Source of the DNA: DATLGB01 sp963740765 | Lineage (GTDB): Bacteria; Actinomycetota; Thermoleophilia; Solirubrobacterales; Solirubrobacteraceae | Direction of reading: 5' to 3' | DNA length: 64,000 nucleotides | Assembly: GCA_963740765.1 (NCBI GenBank) | Contig: CAVUFN010000021.1 | Location: 1 to 64,000, forward strand | In this document: positions 43,077-51,839 of the stretch, piece after piece | How positions within the stretch are numbered: the first letter of the stretch is position 1 | How the letters are laid out: every line of letters begins with the position of its first letter | Notes under the pieces: generated by a model | Seen by the model: only the letters and a program-made list of their open reading frames with translations | The model's database searches: none | What the model was told of the DNA's origin: nothing | Translations under genes and position numbers: made by a program

Positions 43077-44096
43077 CCCCTCGGCGACCCGCCGCCGCGC
43101 GATCGCCATGGCGGCCGCGAGGGGGGTGCTGCGGTCGCGCTCGGACTCGTCGAGGATCTGGCCGACGGTGGTGCCGATGGCGCGGACGTCGACGTCGGCG
43201 CGGGCCTCGTCGTAGCCGCCCGGGATGAGCTCGACGGCGATGTTGATGATGCCGCCGGCGTTGACGACGAAGTCGGGCACCCACAGGATGTCGCGCTCGG
43301 CGAGGAGATCGGCGATCTCCGGTTCGGCGAGCTGGTTGTTGGCGGCGCCGGCGATCACCTTGGCGCGGACCTGCGGGACGGTGTCGGCGTCGAGGACGCC
43401 ACCGAGCGCGCAGGGGGCGAGCACGTCGACCTCGGCGGCGAGGATCTCGTCCGGGTCGACCCAGGCGCCGACGGTGTGGCGGCCCGGATCGATGTCGGTG
43501 ACCAGCAGCTCGGCGCCCGCCTCGGCGAGGCGGCGGGCGAGGTCGGCCCCGACGTGGCCGAGGCCCATGACGCCGACCCGGCGGCCGGCGAGGTCGGCGG
43601 TCCCGAAGGCGCGCTCGCAGGCGACCTCGATCGAGACCTGGACACCGAGCGCGGTCCACGGCGACGGGTCGCCCGACCCGCCGCGCTCGCGCGGGAGGGC
43701 GGAGACGTAGGCAGTGCGCTCGGCGACGACCTCGATGTCGTTGGGGGTGACGCCGACGTCCTCGGCGGTCACGTACCGGCCGCCGACGGACTCGACGGTG
43801 TCGCCGAAGTCCAGCAGCGCCGCCCGCCGCAGCTCACCCTCCATCGTCGTGCCCGGCGGAACGACGATGACGCCCTTGCCCCCGCCCTGGGGGAGGCCGG
43901 CGACGGCGGCCTTGTAGGTCATGCCCTCCGACAGCCGCAGCGCGTCGCGCAGCGCCAGCCGGTTGTCGGCGTAGGTCCACATCCGGACCCCGCCCAGCGA
44001 AGGGCCGCGCGCGGTGGAGTGGATGGCCACCATCGTGTAGAGGCCCGAGCGCGCGCCGCGCCGGACGACGACCTCCTCGTGGTCCCAGACCTCCAT
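43062..44096 (-). CDS. Leucine/valine-type amino acid dehydrogenase
   Basis: The 344-residue enzyme deaminates a branched-chain or aromatic amino acid with NAD. The Glu/Leu/Phe/Val dehydrogenase active site is clear: two lysines at 62 and 74 (MTYKAAVAGLPQGGGKGV) and a Rossmann VGVMGLGHVG. ATG 44096 (MEVWDHEEVV) is used; an upstream ATG (44120) lies in a small hairpin (44112-44127). Leucine is the best guess for substrate. Confidence 0.9.
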   Translation of the reverse strand: MEVWDHEEVVVRRGARSGLYTMVAIHSTARGPSLGGVRMWTYADNRLALRDALRLSEGMTYKAAVAGLPQGGGKGVIVVPPGTTMEGELRRAALLDFGDTVESVGGRYVTAEDVGVTPNDIEVVAERTAYVSALPRERGGSGDPSPWTALGVQVSIEVACERAFGTADLAGRRVGVMGLGHVGADLARRLAEAGAELLVTDIDPGRHTVGAWVDPDEILAAEVDVLAPCALGGVLDADTVPQVRAKVIAGAANNQLAEPEIADLLAERDILWVPDFVVNAGGIINIAVELIPGGYDEARADVDVRAIGTTVGQILDESERDRSTPLAAAMAIARRRVAEGSDGG

Positions 44097-44141
44097 GCCT
44101 CGCACCCTAACCGCCCGCATCCGGGCGTGATCAGCGGGCGC

Positions 44142-45551
44142 CTAGTGCTCCGGGGGCGGGCCGGACTGGGGCGGCGGGGTGGTGCCGCCGGTGGTGCCCG
44201 GGTCCATGGACGCGGTCGGGTCCACGGCCGGCACGGTGGTGGCGACGGGCGCGGGTGTCGAGCCGGTCGGCGCCTTCACGGTCGGCTGGCTCGTGGTGGT
44301 GGTCTCGTCGGGTGCCGCGGAGCCGCCGGCGCCCTTGCCGGTCTGGCTCTCCGTGGTCTGGACCGGAGCGGTGGTCGTCGGGTCCGTGACCACCGGGGCG
44401 GCGGCGACCTCGGTCGGCGCGTCGTTCTTGGCGCGGTCGGTGTTGCGCGCCTTGCGTGTCGCCGGCGACGCCGCGGTGGAGGTCACGTCGGCGCGGTGGT
44501 TGACGGTCGAGGGCGCGACGGGAAACGGGTGCGACCGCGCAGGGGAAGACGAGGGGGTCACCGAGGCCGGAGCCGTCCGGGCCGGCGCCTTCGTGAGGTG
44601 GTGCACCTCGGCCGCGGTGCCGCCCGCGAGGGCCGCGCCGCAGACGACGACGGCCACCTTGCAAGCCGTCGCGCTCATGGCCGCGCCGCCGATCGAGACG
44701 CCCGCGCCGCCAGCGGCAGCGGCTCCGCCACCGCTCGCGCCGCCGAGGCCGAGCGCCTTGGCGGCCAGCGCCAGCGGGCCGAGGCCGGCCGCCGGGGACA
44801 GCGCGGCGAACGAACGGCGCATGGACCTCAGCGACCCGCGGAACTCGCGGCAGCCCGAGCACTCGCGCATGTGGCGCTTCGCACGGCCCGAGGCCTTGAC
44901 GCCTCGGTCGTAGGAGTCCATGAGGTCGGAGCGGATCACCGAGCAGTCGGTGTCACGGGCTTCGATCGCCTCGACCAGGCCGGTGCGGGCGCGGACGAGC
45001 AGGGACTTCACGGCAGGCACCGTCACCTCGAGCGCCTCCGCGATGTCGGCGTAGGCGAGCCCGTTGATCTCGCGCATGAGGATCGCGGAGCGCTGCTGGT
45101 CGGGGAGGCGGCCGACGTCGTCGACCAGGCGGCGGAGGTCGTCGCGGCGCTGAGCGGTCTCGAGCGGGTCCTGCAGCGGCGTGCGGGACATGTCGAAGAT
45201 CTCGCTGGCCGCGGGCGTCGGCCGGCGCAGCTGGTCGATCGAGCGGTTGTGGGCGACGCGGTAGAGCCAGGCGCGCAGGTTGACGTCGCGCTCGTCGGCG
45301 CGCAGGGCGCCGTAGGCGCGGACGAAGACGTCCTGCAGGACGTCCTCGGCATCGGCGCGCGGACCGGACGAGAGCATCTGCCGGACGTAGCCGAAGAGGC
45401 GCTGGCGGTAGCGGTCGTGGATGACCGCGAAGGCATCCTCAGACCCGGCACGGAAGAGGGCGACCAGCTGCTCGTCGGAGCGCAGGCGCAGCAGCGGCGC
45501 TGCCAGTGACCGGCGGTGGACAGCGGGTGCGCGCAGTGCGGAGGCTTCCAC
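44142..45551 (-). CDS. ECF-type sigma factor fused to zinc-finger/membrane tail
   Basis: Intact 469-residue paralogue of the gene at 28541. Sigma region 2 (FAVIHDRYRQRLFGYVRQM, AEDVLQDVFVRAY) and region 4 (LAYADIAEALEVTVPAVKSL) lead to HMRECSGC (HxxxCxxC), a hydrophobic helix (KVAVVVCGAALAGGTAA) and ~130 residues of Thr/Pro/Ser/Ala. The design resembles ECF factors whose anti-sigma domain is fused in cis, so membrane tethering and release are plausible. Confidence 0.9.
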   Translation of the reverse strand: MEASALRAPAVHRRSLAAPLLRLRSDEQLVALFRAGSEDAFAVIHDRYRQRLFGYVRQMLSSGPRADAEDVLQDVFVRAYGALRADERDVNLRAWLYRVAHNRSIDQLRRPTPAASEIFDMSRTPLQDPLETAQRRDDLRRLVDDVGRLPDQQRSAILMREINGLAYADIAEALEVTVPAVKSLLVRARTGLVEAIEARDTDCSVIRSDLMDSYDRGVKASGRAKRHMRECSGCREFRGSLRSMRRSFAALSPAAGLGPLALAAKALGLGGASGGGAAAAGGAGVSIGGAAMSATACKVAVVVCGAALAGGTAAEVHHLTKAPARTAPASVTPSSSPARSHPFPVAPSTVNHRADVTSTAASPATRKARNTDRAKNDAPTEVAAAPVVTDPTTTAPVQTTESQTGKGAGGSAAPDETTTTSQPTVKAPTGSTPAPVATTVPAVDPTASMDPGTTGGTTPPPQSGPPPEH

Positions 45552-45599
45552 GACACTGCACTCTAACTACGGGGCCCGACGATGGTTGCGCAGTTTCTC

Positions 45600-46220
45600 T
45601 CAGAAACCGGCGTCGCCGGGGAGCAGGATCTTGGCGACCTCGCCCTCGACGACGACCTTCGGCTCGACCGGCTCCACCGTCCGCCCGCGCGCCCATACGA
45701 GCAGGGCGTCAGCGGAGTCGAAGGTCGCCAGCCCTTCGAGCGTCTTGATGGTCGGGAACGCGAGGAGGACGTCCTCGCGGTCGATGGCGTCCTGCGGCGC
45801 GTACCAGCCCCAGGCGACGCACTCGTCCCCGTCCACCTGCGGGGCAGCGTCCTCAGGCGCGCGCGCGAGGAAGAAGTGGGTGTCGAAGCGCACGGCGACC
45901 TGCCGGGGCGTGATCCAGCGCGAGTACGGGACGAGCTCGTCCGCGAGGGTCACGCCCGACTCCTCGTGGACCTCGCGGATGCCGGCGGCGCGATGATCGC
46001 CGTCCTCCTCGTCCACCGCTCCACCCGGGAACACCCACGCGCCGCCCATGAAGCGCTGCTCGGGATTGCGCTGCACGAGCAGCACCTCGAGCGCGTCCGC
46101 GCCACCTCGCAGGACGATGACCGTGGCGGCCTGCCTGGGCTCGACCGGCTCCCCCTCGAGGTTGAGCGGTTCGAAGGGGTGCTTCCTCTCCGCATCCACA
46201 AAGCCGGACACTACTGTCAC
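45600..46220 (-). CDS. Nudix hydrolase
   Basis: The ~206-residue protein resembles NUDT19/8-type hydrolases: VIVLRGGADALEVLLVQRN, GAWVFPGGAVDEED and a Nudix helix AAGIREVHEESGV. Canonical box spacing is loosened, with no Glu in the first E position. GTG 46220 is the start, seven bases from the divergent rubredoxin ATG, so both promoters must lie within the coding region of the other or the start is downstream (GTG 46211). Confidence 0.85.
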   Translation of the reverse strand: MTVVSGFVDAERKHPFEPLNLEGEPVEPRQAATVIVLRGGADALEVLLVQRNPEQRFMGGAWVFPGGAVDEEDGDHRAAGIREVHEESGVTLADELVPYSRWITPRQVAVRFDTHFFLARAPEDAAPQVDGDECVAWGWYAPQDAIDREDVLLAFPTIKTLEGLATFDSADALLVWARGRTVEPVEPKVVVEGEVAKILLPGDAGF

Positions 46221-46226
46221 GGCTCT

Positions 46227-46391
46227 ATGCAGAAGTACATCTGTGAGTCGTGCGGCTTCATCTATGACCCCGCCGACGGCGACCCCGATGGCGGCATCCC
46301 GGCCGGCACCAATTTCGAGGACATCCCCGGTGACTGGTTCTGCCCCGTCTGCGGCGCCCGCAAGGAAGACTTCTCTCCCTACTCCGAGTAG
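46227..46391 (+). CDS. Rubredoxin
   Basis: The 54-residue electron carrier binds one iron through Cys6, Cys9, Cys39 and Cys42 (ICESCG and FCPVCG). The sequence MQKYICESCGFIYDPADG is typical. It lies upstream of a membrane-anchored synthase homologue, whose function in redox is not known. Confidence 0.95.
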   Translation: MQKYICESCGFIYDPADGDPDGGIPAGTNFEDIPGDWFCPVCGARKEDFSPYSE

Positions 46392-46431
46392 GACCCGCCC
46401 CAGCCTGGCGCTGCTGGTCTTCGCCTGCGGG

Positions 46432-47868
46432 ATGGCCTCCCTGGGCGCGGAGATCGCGGCAGCACGACTCATGGCGCCGTTCTTCGGGGCCTCGACGATC
46501 GTGTGGGCGAACACCATCGGCGTCGTCCTGCTGGCGCTGTCGATCGGCTACTGGTTCGGGGGCCGGCTGGCCGACCGCCACCCGCACCTGCGCGGCCTGT
46601 GCCTGCTGGTGCTCGGCGCCGCCGGGCTGCTCGCGCTCGTCCCGCTCGTCGCGCGCCCCTTCCTCGACCTGAGCGTCGACGCCTTCGACTCCATCGACGT
46701 CGGCGCGGCCGCCGGCTCGCTGTTCGGCGTGCTCGCCCTCGTCGCCGTCCCCGTACTGCTGCTCGGCGCGGTCGCGCCGTGGGCGCTGCGGCTCGAGGTG
46801 CTCGACGTCGCCACCACCGGCCGCACCGCCGGGCGCCTGTACGCGATCTCCACCGTCGGCTCGCTCTCGGGCACGTTCCTCTCGGCGCTGCTGCTGATCC
46901 CGCTCGCCGGGACGCAGCGCACGTTCCTGATCTTCGCGCTTGTTCTGGCGGTGATCGCCGCGCTCGGCCTCGAGCGCCGCTACGTGCTCGCGCCGATCGC
47001 CATCGCGGCACTGCTGCTCGTCCCGGTGGGAACGACCAAGGCGGGCGACGGCGCGCGCGTGATCGACGAGCGCGAGACGCAGTACCAGTACGCGCGAGTC
47101 CTCGAGTCCACGGACGGCACGCGCACGCTCGAGCTCAACGAGGGCCAGGCGATCCACTCCCTCTACCGGCCCGGCGGCGTCCTCACCGACAACTACTGGG
47201 ACGCGTTCCTCGTCGAGCCGTTCCTCTCCCTCGGACGCCCGCCGCGCTCGCTGGCCGTGCTCGGCGACGGCGCCGGGACGATGACGCGCGCCTACGGCCG
47301 CTATTACCCGCAGACCGCGGTCGACGCGGTCGAGATCGACGGGGAGCTGACCGAGCTCGGCAAGCGCTGGTTCGGGTTGAAGGACCGTCCCGGCCTGCGC
47401 TTCTTCACCGAGGACGCGCGGCCGTTCCTGCGCCGCAGCGACCGCCGCTACGACACGATCTTCGTGGACGCCTACCGCCAGCCCTACATCCCCTTCTACC
47501 TGTCCACCCGCGAGTTCTTCCGCGAGGTCCGCGACCACCTCACGCCGAACGGGTCGGTCGTCATCAACGTCGGGCATCCCGATTCCAGCGACGCGCTCGA
47601 GAAGGTCCTCACGGCGACGCTGAGGACGTCGTTCGCGTCCGTGCTGCGCGACCCGGTCAAGGACGTCAACACGCTGCTGATCGCCAGCCCCACCACGCTG
47701 GACCCGGACCGCCTCGGCAGCGCCCCCGAGGCCCTGCGGGCGATCGCCGCCGGGACGCGCGAGCGCCTGGAACCGCCGCTGCGCGGAGGCGACGTCTACA
47801 CGGACGACCGCGCGCCCGTGGAGTGGCTGGTCGACAAGTCGATCGTCGGCTACGCGGCCGGCGACTGA
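46432..47868 (+). CDS. Membrane-anchored spermidine synthase-like protein
   Basis: The ~478-residue product has six to seven N-terminal membrane helices and a C-terminal SAM-binding, spermidine-synthase-like domain (LAVLGDGAGTMTRAYG, VDAVEIDGEL, FVDAYRQPYIPFYLSTREFF). The polyamine-site residues are not clearly kept, so another transferase role is possible. ATG 46432 is used, but helix 1 starts upstream (RPSLALLVFACG), so CTG 46405 may be the real start. It overlaps nothing but follows rubredoxin by 13-40 bp. Confidence 0.85.
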   Translation: MASLGAEIAAARLMAPFFGASTIVWANTIGVVLLALSIGYWFGGRLADRHPHLRGLCLLVLGAAGLLALVPLVARPFLDLSVDAFDSIDVGAAAGSLFGVLALVAVPVLLLGAVAPWALRLEVLDVATTGRTAGRLYAISTVGSLSGTFLSALLLIPLAGTQRTFLIFALVLAVIAALGLERRYVLAPIAIAALLLVPVGTTKAGDGARVIDERETQYQYARVLESTDGTRTLELNEGQAIHSLYRPGGVLTDNYWDAFLVEPFLSLGRPPRSLAVLGDGAGTMTRAYGRYYPQTAVDAVEIDGELTELGKRWFGLKDRPGLRFFTEDARPFLRRSDRRYDTIFVDAYRQPYIPFYLSTREFFREVRDHLTPNGSVVINVGHPDSSDALEKVLTATLRTSFASVLRDPVKDVNTLLIASPTTLDPDRLGSAPEALRAIAAGTRERLEPPLRGGDVYTDDRAPVEWLVDKSIVGYAAGD

Positions 47869-47885
47869 GCGCGAGCGCTGGGGCC

Positions 47886-48293
47886 TCAGCCCGAGCCGAG
47901 AAGCGCGAGCGCGACGGCGCCGTGGGCGGTCCAGGCGGCGCAGCGCCACCAGCCGAGCGTGACCAGCCGGCCCGCCACCACCGCGTCGTAGCCGCGGTCG
48001 AGACGACCGTGGTCGGGCACGGCGAGCCCGAAGGTCAGCGCCCAGGTGAGCGCGGCGAGCGCGACGCCCGCGACGGTCAGCCCGGTCGCGTCGTTCACCA
48101 CGAGCAGTGCGGCGCTACCCAGCTCCACGATCATCACCGGCGCCACGACCCATCCGGTGCGCCGCGTGTGGCCGGCGTGGTACTGCGGCCACGCGTCCCG
48201 CCCGACCGCGTCGAAGAGCGGGTAGTGCACGACCTGGACGAACCAGATCACGCCCGTCATGAACAGGGCGCTGAAGGCGCAGGCGAGCTCCAC
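47886..48293 (-). CDS. Four-helix integral membrane protein
   Basis: The 135-residue product has four membrane helices and a short HYPLFDAVGRDAWPQYHAGHTRR loop (only partly quoted) rich in His and Tyr. It is convergent with the synthase homologue and 15 bp from the next gene upstream. No function is known; it resembles small DUF-type membrane proteins of actinobacteria. Confidence 0.75.
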   Translation of the reverse strand: MELACAFSALFMTGVIWFVQVVHYPLFDAVGRDAWPQYHAGHTRRTGWVVAPVMIVELGSAALLVVNDATGLTVAGVALAALTWALTFGLAVPDHGRLDRGYDAVVAGRLVTLGWWRCAAWTAHGAVALALLGSG

Positions 48294-48308
48294 GCCCTCT
48301 TTACGCGG

Positions 48309-49385
48309 TCACGCGGCGCGCGGGATGAGTGGGACGACGTTGCCGCCCGCCTGCGCCTCGGCGACGGACACCATCATCCCCGGCCGTAGGCCGCACATCA
48401 GCGCAGCGCGGCCGAGCACGCGGGCCGCCTCGGCCAGCTCCTGGCGGGTGTGGGAGGCCATCGCGCAGAGCCGGACGCGCGTCCCGGCGACGTCGACGAG
48501 GACGCCCTGCTCGAGCGCGGCGGCCGCCATCGCGCGCGCGTCCGCCTCGTCCCCGGCGACGAGCGAGATGACGTGGGTGACCGAGCCGGTGACGTCGAAG
48601 CCCTCCCGGGCCAGGCCGTCGCGCAGCCCGGCGGCGAGCGCGGCGAGCTTGTCCACCCGGCCCGGCTGCTCCTCGAGCAGGCCGAGCGCGGCCAGCGCGG
48701 CGGCGACGACGGGCGGCGGCGGCGCGAGGTCGGGGTCCGGCGGCAGAGTGTCGATCACCGCCTGGTCGCCGGCGACGTACTCGCCGTGGGTGCCGAGCGC
48801 GTGCCCGAGCGAGCCGATGCGCAGGTCGGGGGTGACACCGGCCTCGTCGGCGGCGCCGCGTCCACCCGGGCCGAAGGCGCCGACCGCGACCGACTCGTCC
48901 ACCGCCAGCCGGGCGCCGTGGCGGCGGGCGACCGCGGCGATGTCGCGGAGGGGCGCGACGTCGCCGTCCGTGGCGAAGACGCCGTCGGTGAGCACGATCA
49001 CGTCCTCGGCGGCCAGGCGGCGCAGGCACCGGGCCAGGTCGTCGGGGTCGGCGTGCTCGTAGCGCACCGCGTCCGCGCCGCGGGCGTCCGACAGCGCGTC
49101 GGCGACGAGCCGGGCGCCGGCCGGCAGCGCAGGCCGGCCGAGCCGAGCGGCCTCCGTCCCGTGGAAGGCGGCGAGGCGCTCCTCGAGGCGGACGTGCACC
49201 GTCATCGTCCCGGCCGCGCTGCGCGGCGAGCCGGCGCCGACGCCCCAGCGCATCGCCGCGTCGGCGGCCGCCTCGCGGACCCGCGGATGGTCGGCGATGC
49301 CGAGCGCGTTGGCCGAGGACAAGAGCAGCACCGGTCGTCCGTCCGCCACCACCCTTGGGCCCTGCGGCCCCGAGATCATCCGCAT
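48309..49385 (-). CDS. AONS/KBL-like fold-type I enzyme lacking PLP lysine
   Basis: The 358-residue protein aligns with 8-amino-7-oxononanoate synthase and glycine C-acetyltransferase (SANALGIADHPRV, GAGSPRSAAGTMTVHVRLEERLAAFHG, AVDES, GPGGRG). The PLP-binding lysine is replaced by His195 (SLGHALGTHGEYVAG), the DEAH histidine by Val (DESV), and ~20 residues around the NHAS region are missing. It keeps Asp173. It probably is not a PLP enzyme of the usual kind. Adjacent membrane protein gene lies 15 bp downstream. Confidence 0.8.
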   Translation of the reverse strand: MRMISGPQGPRVVADGRPVLLLSSANALGIADHPRVREAAADAAMRWGVGAGSPRSAAGTMTVHVRLEERLAAFHGTEAARLGRPALPAGARLVADALSDARGADAVRYEHADPDDLARCLRRLAAEDVIVLTDGVFATDGDVAPLRDIAAVARRHGARLAVDESVAVGAFGPGGRGAADEAGVTPDLRIGSLGHALGTHGEYVAGDQAVIDTLPPDPDLAPPPPVVAAALAALGLLEEQPGRVDKLAALAAGLRDGLAREGFDVTGSVTHVISLVAGDEADARAMAAAALEQGVLVDVAGTRVRLCAMASHTRQELAEAARVLGRAALMCGLRPGMMVSVAEAQAGGNVVPLIPRAA

Positions 49386-49457
49386 GGCCGGAAGCTACGG
49401 AGGCGGCCGGACGGGACGGCGTCGCAGGATCAAGACCCTCCCGTCCGGCGCCGCGCG

Positions 49458-51206
49458 TCAGCCTCCGCGACGGCTGGCGGGGCCGACCACCATGGCGGAG
49501 CCGCCGCCACGCCGGGTCGGCTCGGCGGCGGCACGCTGCGCGCCGTCGGGCCCGAACTCGATCGCCGTGACCGCCCCGATCTCGCCGTGGTCGTCCGTGA
49601 GCTTCTCGAACCGGTGGCCGCGGCCCTCGAGGCCGGCCGCGAACGGCCCGCTGAGGAAGCCGGGCTCCGCGACCGATTTCGGCCCGTTCTGCTCGGTGAC
49701 GCGCGGTTCGGTGATGGCCTCGGGCAGCGAGAGCCCGCGCTCGTAGCGGTTGACGAGCGTCTGCAGGACGGTGGTGATGATCGTGGAGCCGCCCGGCGAC
49801 CCGAGCGCCAGGACCGGCGAGCCGTCCCGCAGCACGATCGTCGGGGCCATGGAGGAGCGCGGGCGCTTGTGCGGGCCGGGCTGGTTGGCCGTGCCCGGCT
49901 CGAAGTCGAAGTCCGTCAGCTCGTTGTTGAGCAGGAAGCCGCGGCCGGGGACGACCATGCCGCTGCCGCCCGTCTGCTCGATCGTGAACGTGTAGGAGAC
50001 GACGTTCCCGTAGGCGTCGGCGACGGTGAGGTGCGTCGTGTTCGGCCCCTCATGGGAGGTCGAGGTGCGCCCGGCCGGGGTGACGTTCGCGCACCCGCCC
50101 GGCTTGACGGGCGACTTGAGCGCCTGCGTGCCGATCAGCGCCTGGCGCGCGTCGGCGAAGTCCTGCGAGGTCAGGCAGTTCGTCGGGACCTGCCGGAAGA
50201 ACGGATCGCCCAGGTACCGCCCGCGGTCGGCGTAGGCGAGCCGCGAGGCCTCGAGGTAGCGGTGCAGCTCCTCGACCGGGTCGGTGGCGGGCTCACCGAA
50301 CGCCTCGAGGATGTTGAGCGCCTCGAGCACGGTCGTGCCCCCCGAGGACGGCGGCGGCATGCCCACGACGGCGTAACCGCGCCAGTCCGTCGTGAGCGGC
50401 TCGCGGCGGAGGTTGTGGTAGGCGCGCAGGTCGTTGGCGGACATGAGCCCGCGCGGCACCTTCGCCTGCGGGTGGCGGACCGTGCGGACGATGTCGCGCG
50501 CGACCGGCCCGGTGTAGAAGCCGCGGCGCACGCCCCGGTCGGACAGTCGCACCATCGTGCGCGCCAGCGCCCGGTTGCGCAGGGTGCTGCCGGTGGCGAT
50601 GGGCTTGCCGCCCGGCAGGTACAGGCGCCGGGTGGCCTTGAAGCGCTTGAAGCGCGCGCGGTTGGCCACGGTCTGCTCGTGCAGGGTCTTGTCGACCACG
50701 AAGCCCCTGCGGGCCAGGCGGATGCCCGGCCGCAGCAGCTGGCCCAGCGAGCGGGAGCCGTACCGGTCGACCGCCGCCGACCACGTCCCCGGCGTGCCGG
50801 GGACGCCGACGCCGAGCCCGCTCGTCACGGTCTTGTCGAAGTCGCGCGGCGTCTTCGTGCCCGGCTCGAGCAGCGTGCGCTTCGTCCACGCGCGCGGCGC
50901 CCACTCGCGGCCGTCGAAGGAGTCCAGGGTGCCGTCGGCCGTGCGGATGACCATGAAGCCGCCACCGCCGATGCCACTCGAGTACGGCTCGACCACGCCG
51001 AGCACGCCGGCCGCTGCGACGGCGGCGTCGATCGCGTTGCCGCCGTCGCGCAGGACGTCGATCGCCGCCTGGGTCGCGTACGGGTCGACAGTGGCGGCGG
51101 CGCCTCCACCGCCCGTGGCCGTTGCCGCCTTGTCGGGGACGGGGACCGCAGCGCCCGCCGGGGAGGCGAGCGCGCCGAAGAGCAGGACGGGCACGAAGCG
51201 ACGCAT
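49458..51206 (-). CDS. ggt: Gamma-glutamyltransferase
   Basis: The 582-residue precursor has a signal peptide (MRRFVPVLLFGALASPAGA) and self-cleaves before the catalytic Thr in NTTHLTVADAYGNVVS. Large- and small-subunit motifs GNAIDAAVAA, GGGGFMVIR and GGSTIITTVLQTL are present. It transfers or hydrolyses gamma-glutamyl groups, for example from glutathione. Gene is preceded by a 21-bp gap from the murein endopeptidase gene. Confidence 0.93.
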   Translation of the reverse strand: MRRFVPVLLFGALASPAGAAVPVPDKAATATGGGGAAATVDPYATQAAIDVLRDGGNAIDAAVAAAGVLGVVEPYSSGIGGGGFMVIRTADGTLDSFDGREWAPRAWTKRTLLEPGTKTPRDFDKTVTSGLGVGVPGTPGTWSAAVDRYGSRSLGQLLRPGIRLARRGFVVDKTLHEQTVANRARFKRFKATRRLYLPGGKPIATGSTLRNRALARTMVRLSDRGVRRGFYTGPVARDIVRTVRHPQAKVPRGLMSANDLRAYHNLRREPLTTDWRGYAVVGMPPPSSGGTTVLEALNILEAFGEPATDPVEELHRYLEASRLAYADRGRYLGDPFFRQVPTNCLTSQDFADARQALIGTQALKSPVKPGGCANVTPAGRTSTSHEGPNTTHLTVADAYGNVVSYTFTIEQTGGSGMVVPGRGFLLNNELTDFDFEPGTANQPGPHKRPRSSMAPTIVLRDGSPVLALGSPGGSTIITTVLQTLVNRYERGLSLPEAITEPRVTEQNGPKSVAEPGFLSGPFAAGLEGRGHRFEKLTDDHGEIGAVTAIEFGPDGAQRAAAEPTRRGGGSAMVVGPASRRGG

Positions 51207-51227
51207 GGCCAGGGCCCTTCCCCGCCG

Positions 51228-51839
51228 TCAGCGAATGCGAACGTGCAAGTGGTCGTCGTGGTGCGCCAACGGCACGACGACCCGCTTCGGGCCCTTCAGG
51301 CCGAGGTGCGGGCCGACGAAGACGTAGCGCGCGCCCGCGGCCACGAACAGGTCCACGAGCGCCTGCGCGCGCACGCGGTCGACCTGGTCGACGCGGAACG
51401 GCCGCCGCTCGAGCGCGTCGAGGCGCGGGTACAGGATGTCGGCGTCCAGCCCGTTCTGGTGCGAGAGGTGCCCGAGGCCGCCGTAGCGGCGCCCGAACGG
51501 CCCGCCGTGCGGGCGCGACAGGTCCATGATCCCCAGCCGGGGGACCGGAACCCCACCCACCCCGGCGGCGCGGTAGTCGGCGATGACGCCGTAGAGGGTC
51601 TGGAGCAGCCGGTCGGTGCCCCAGCGCCGCCACGGGCGGTCGGGCGCCTCGTTGCGGATCGGGTCCCAGGTGAAGAAGTCGAAGCCTTCGTCGGGCAGCT
51701 GCACGCCGTCGACGAGCCGGCCGGCGTTGGGCGCTCCGACCGCGGTCGAGACGGGCCAGGCGGTCACGGACACCGGACGGGCGCGGGCGGGGACGGCGAC
51801 CAGGAGCGCCACCAGCACGGCCAACCCGGCCGCTCTCAC
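51228..51839 (-). CDS. Penicillin-insensitive murein endopeptidase-like protein (M74/LAS type)
   Basis: The 203-residue secreted protein has a signal peptide (VLVALLVAVPARA), the zinc motif HxxxxxxD (SHQNGLDADI) and a second metal site HHDDHLHVR. These match LAS metallopeptidases that cut peptidoglycan cross-links. GTG 51839 overlaps the enoyl-CoA hydratase stop as GTGA, an odd coupling between cell-wall and lipid genes. Confidence 0.85.
   Translation of the reverse strand: MRAAGLAVLVALLVAVPARARPVSVTAWPVSTAVGAPNAGRLVDGVQLPDEGFDFFTWDPIRNEAPDRPWRRWGTDRLLQTLYGVIADYRAAGVGGVPVPRLGIMDLSRPHGGPFGRRYGGLGHLSHQNGLDADILYPRLDALERRPFRVDQVDRVRAQALVDLFVAAGARYVFVGPHLGLKGPKRVVVPLAHHDDHLHVRIR

Noticed and set aside
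44112..44127. Six-bp hairpin between the sigma and leucine dehydrogenase genes
   Set aside because: Short stem without a U-tract; too weak to list as a terminator.
43476..45509. 677-codon plus-strand open frame opposite the leucine dehydrogenase and sigma genes
   Set aside because: Its Arg/Gly/Ala/Val-rich composition is an artefact of GC-rich antisense codons; both genes on the other strand are real.
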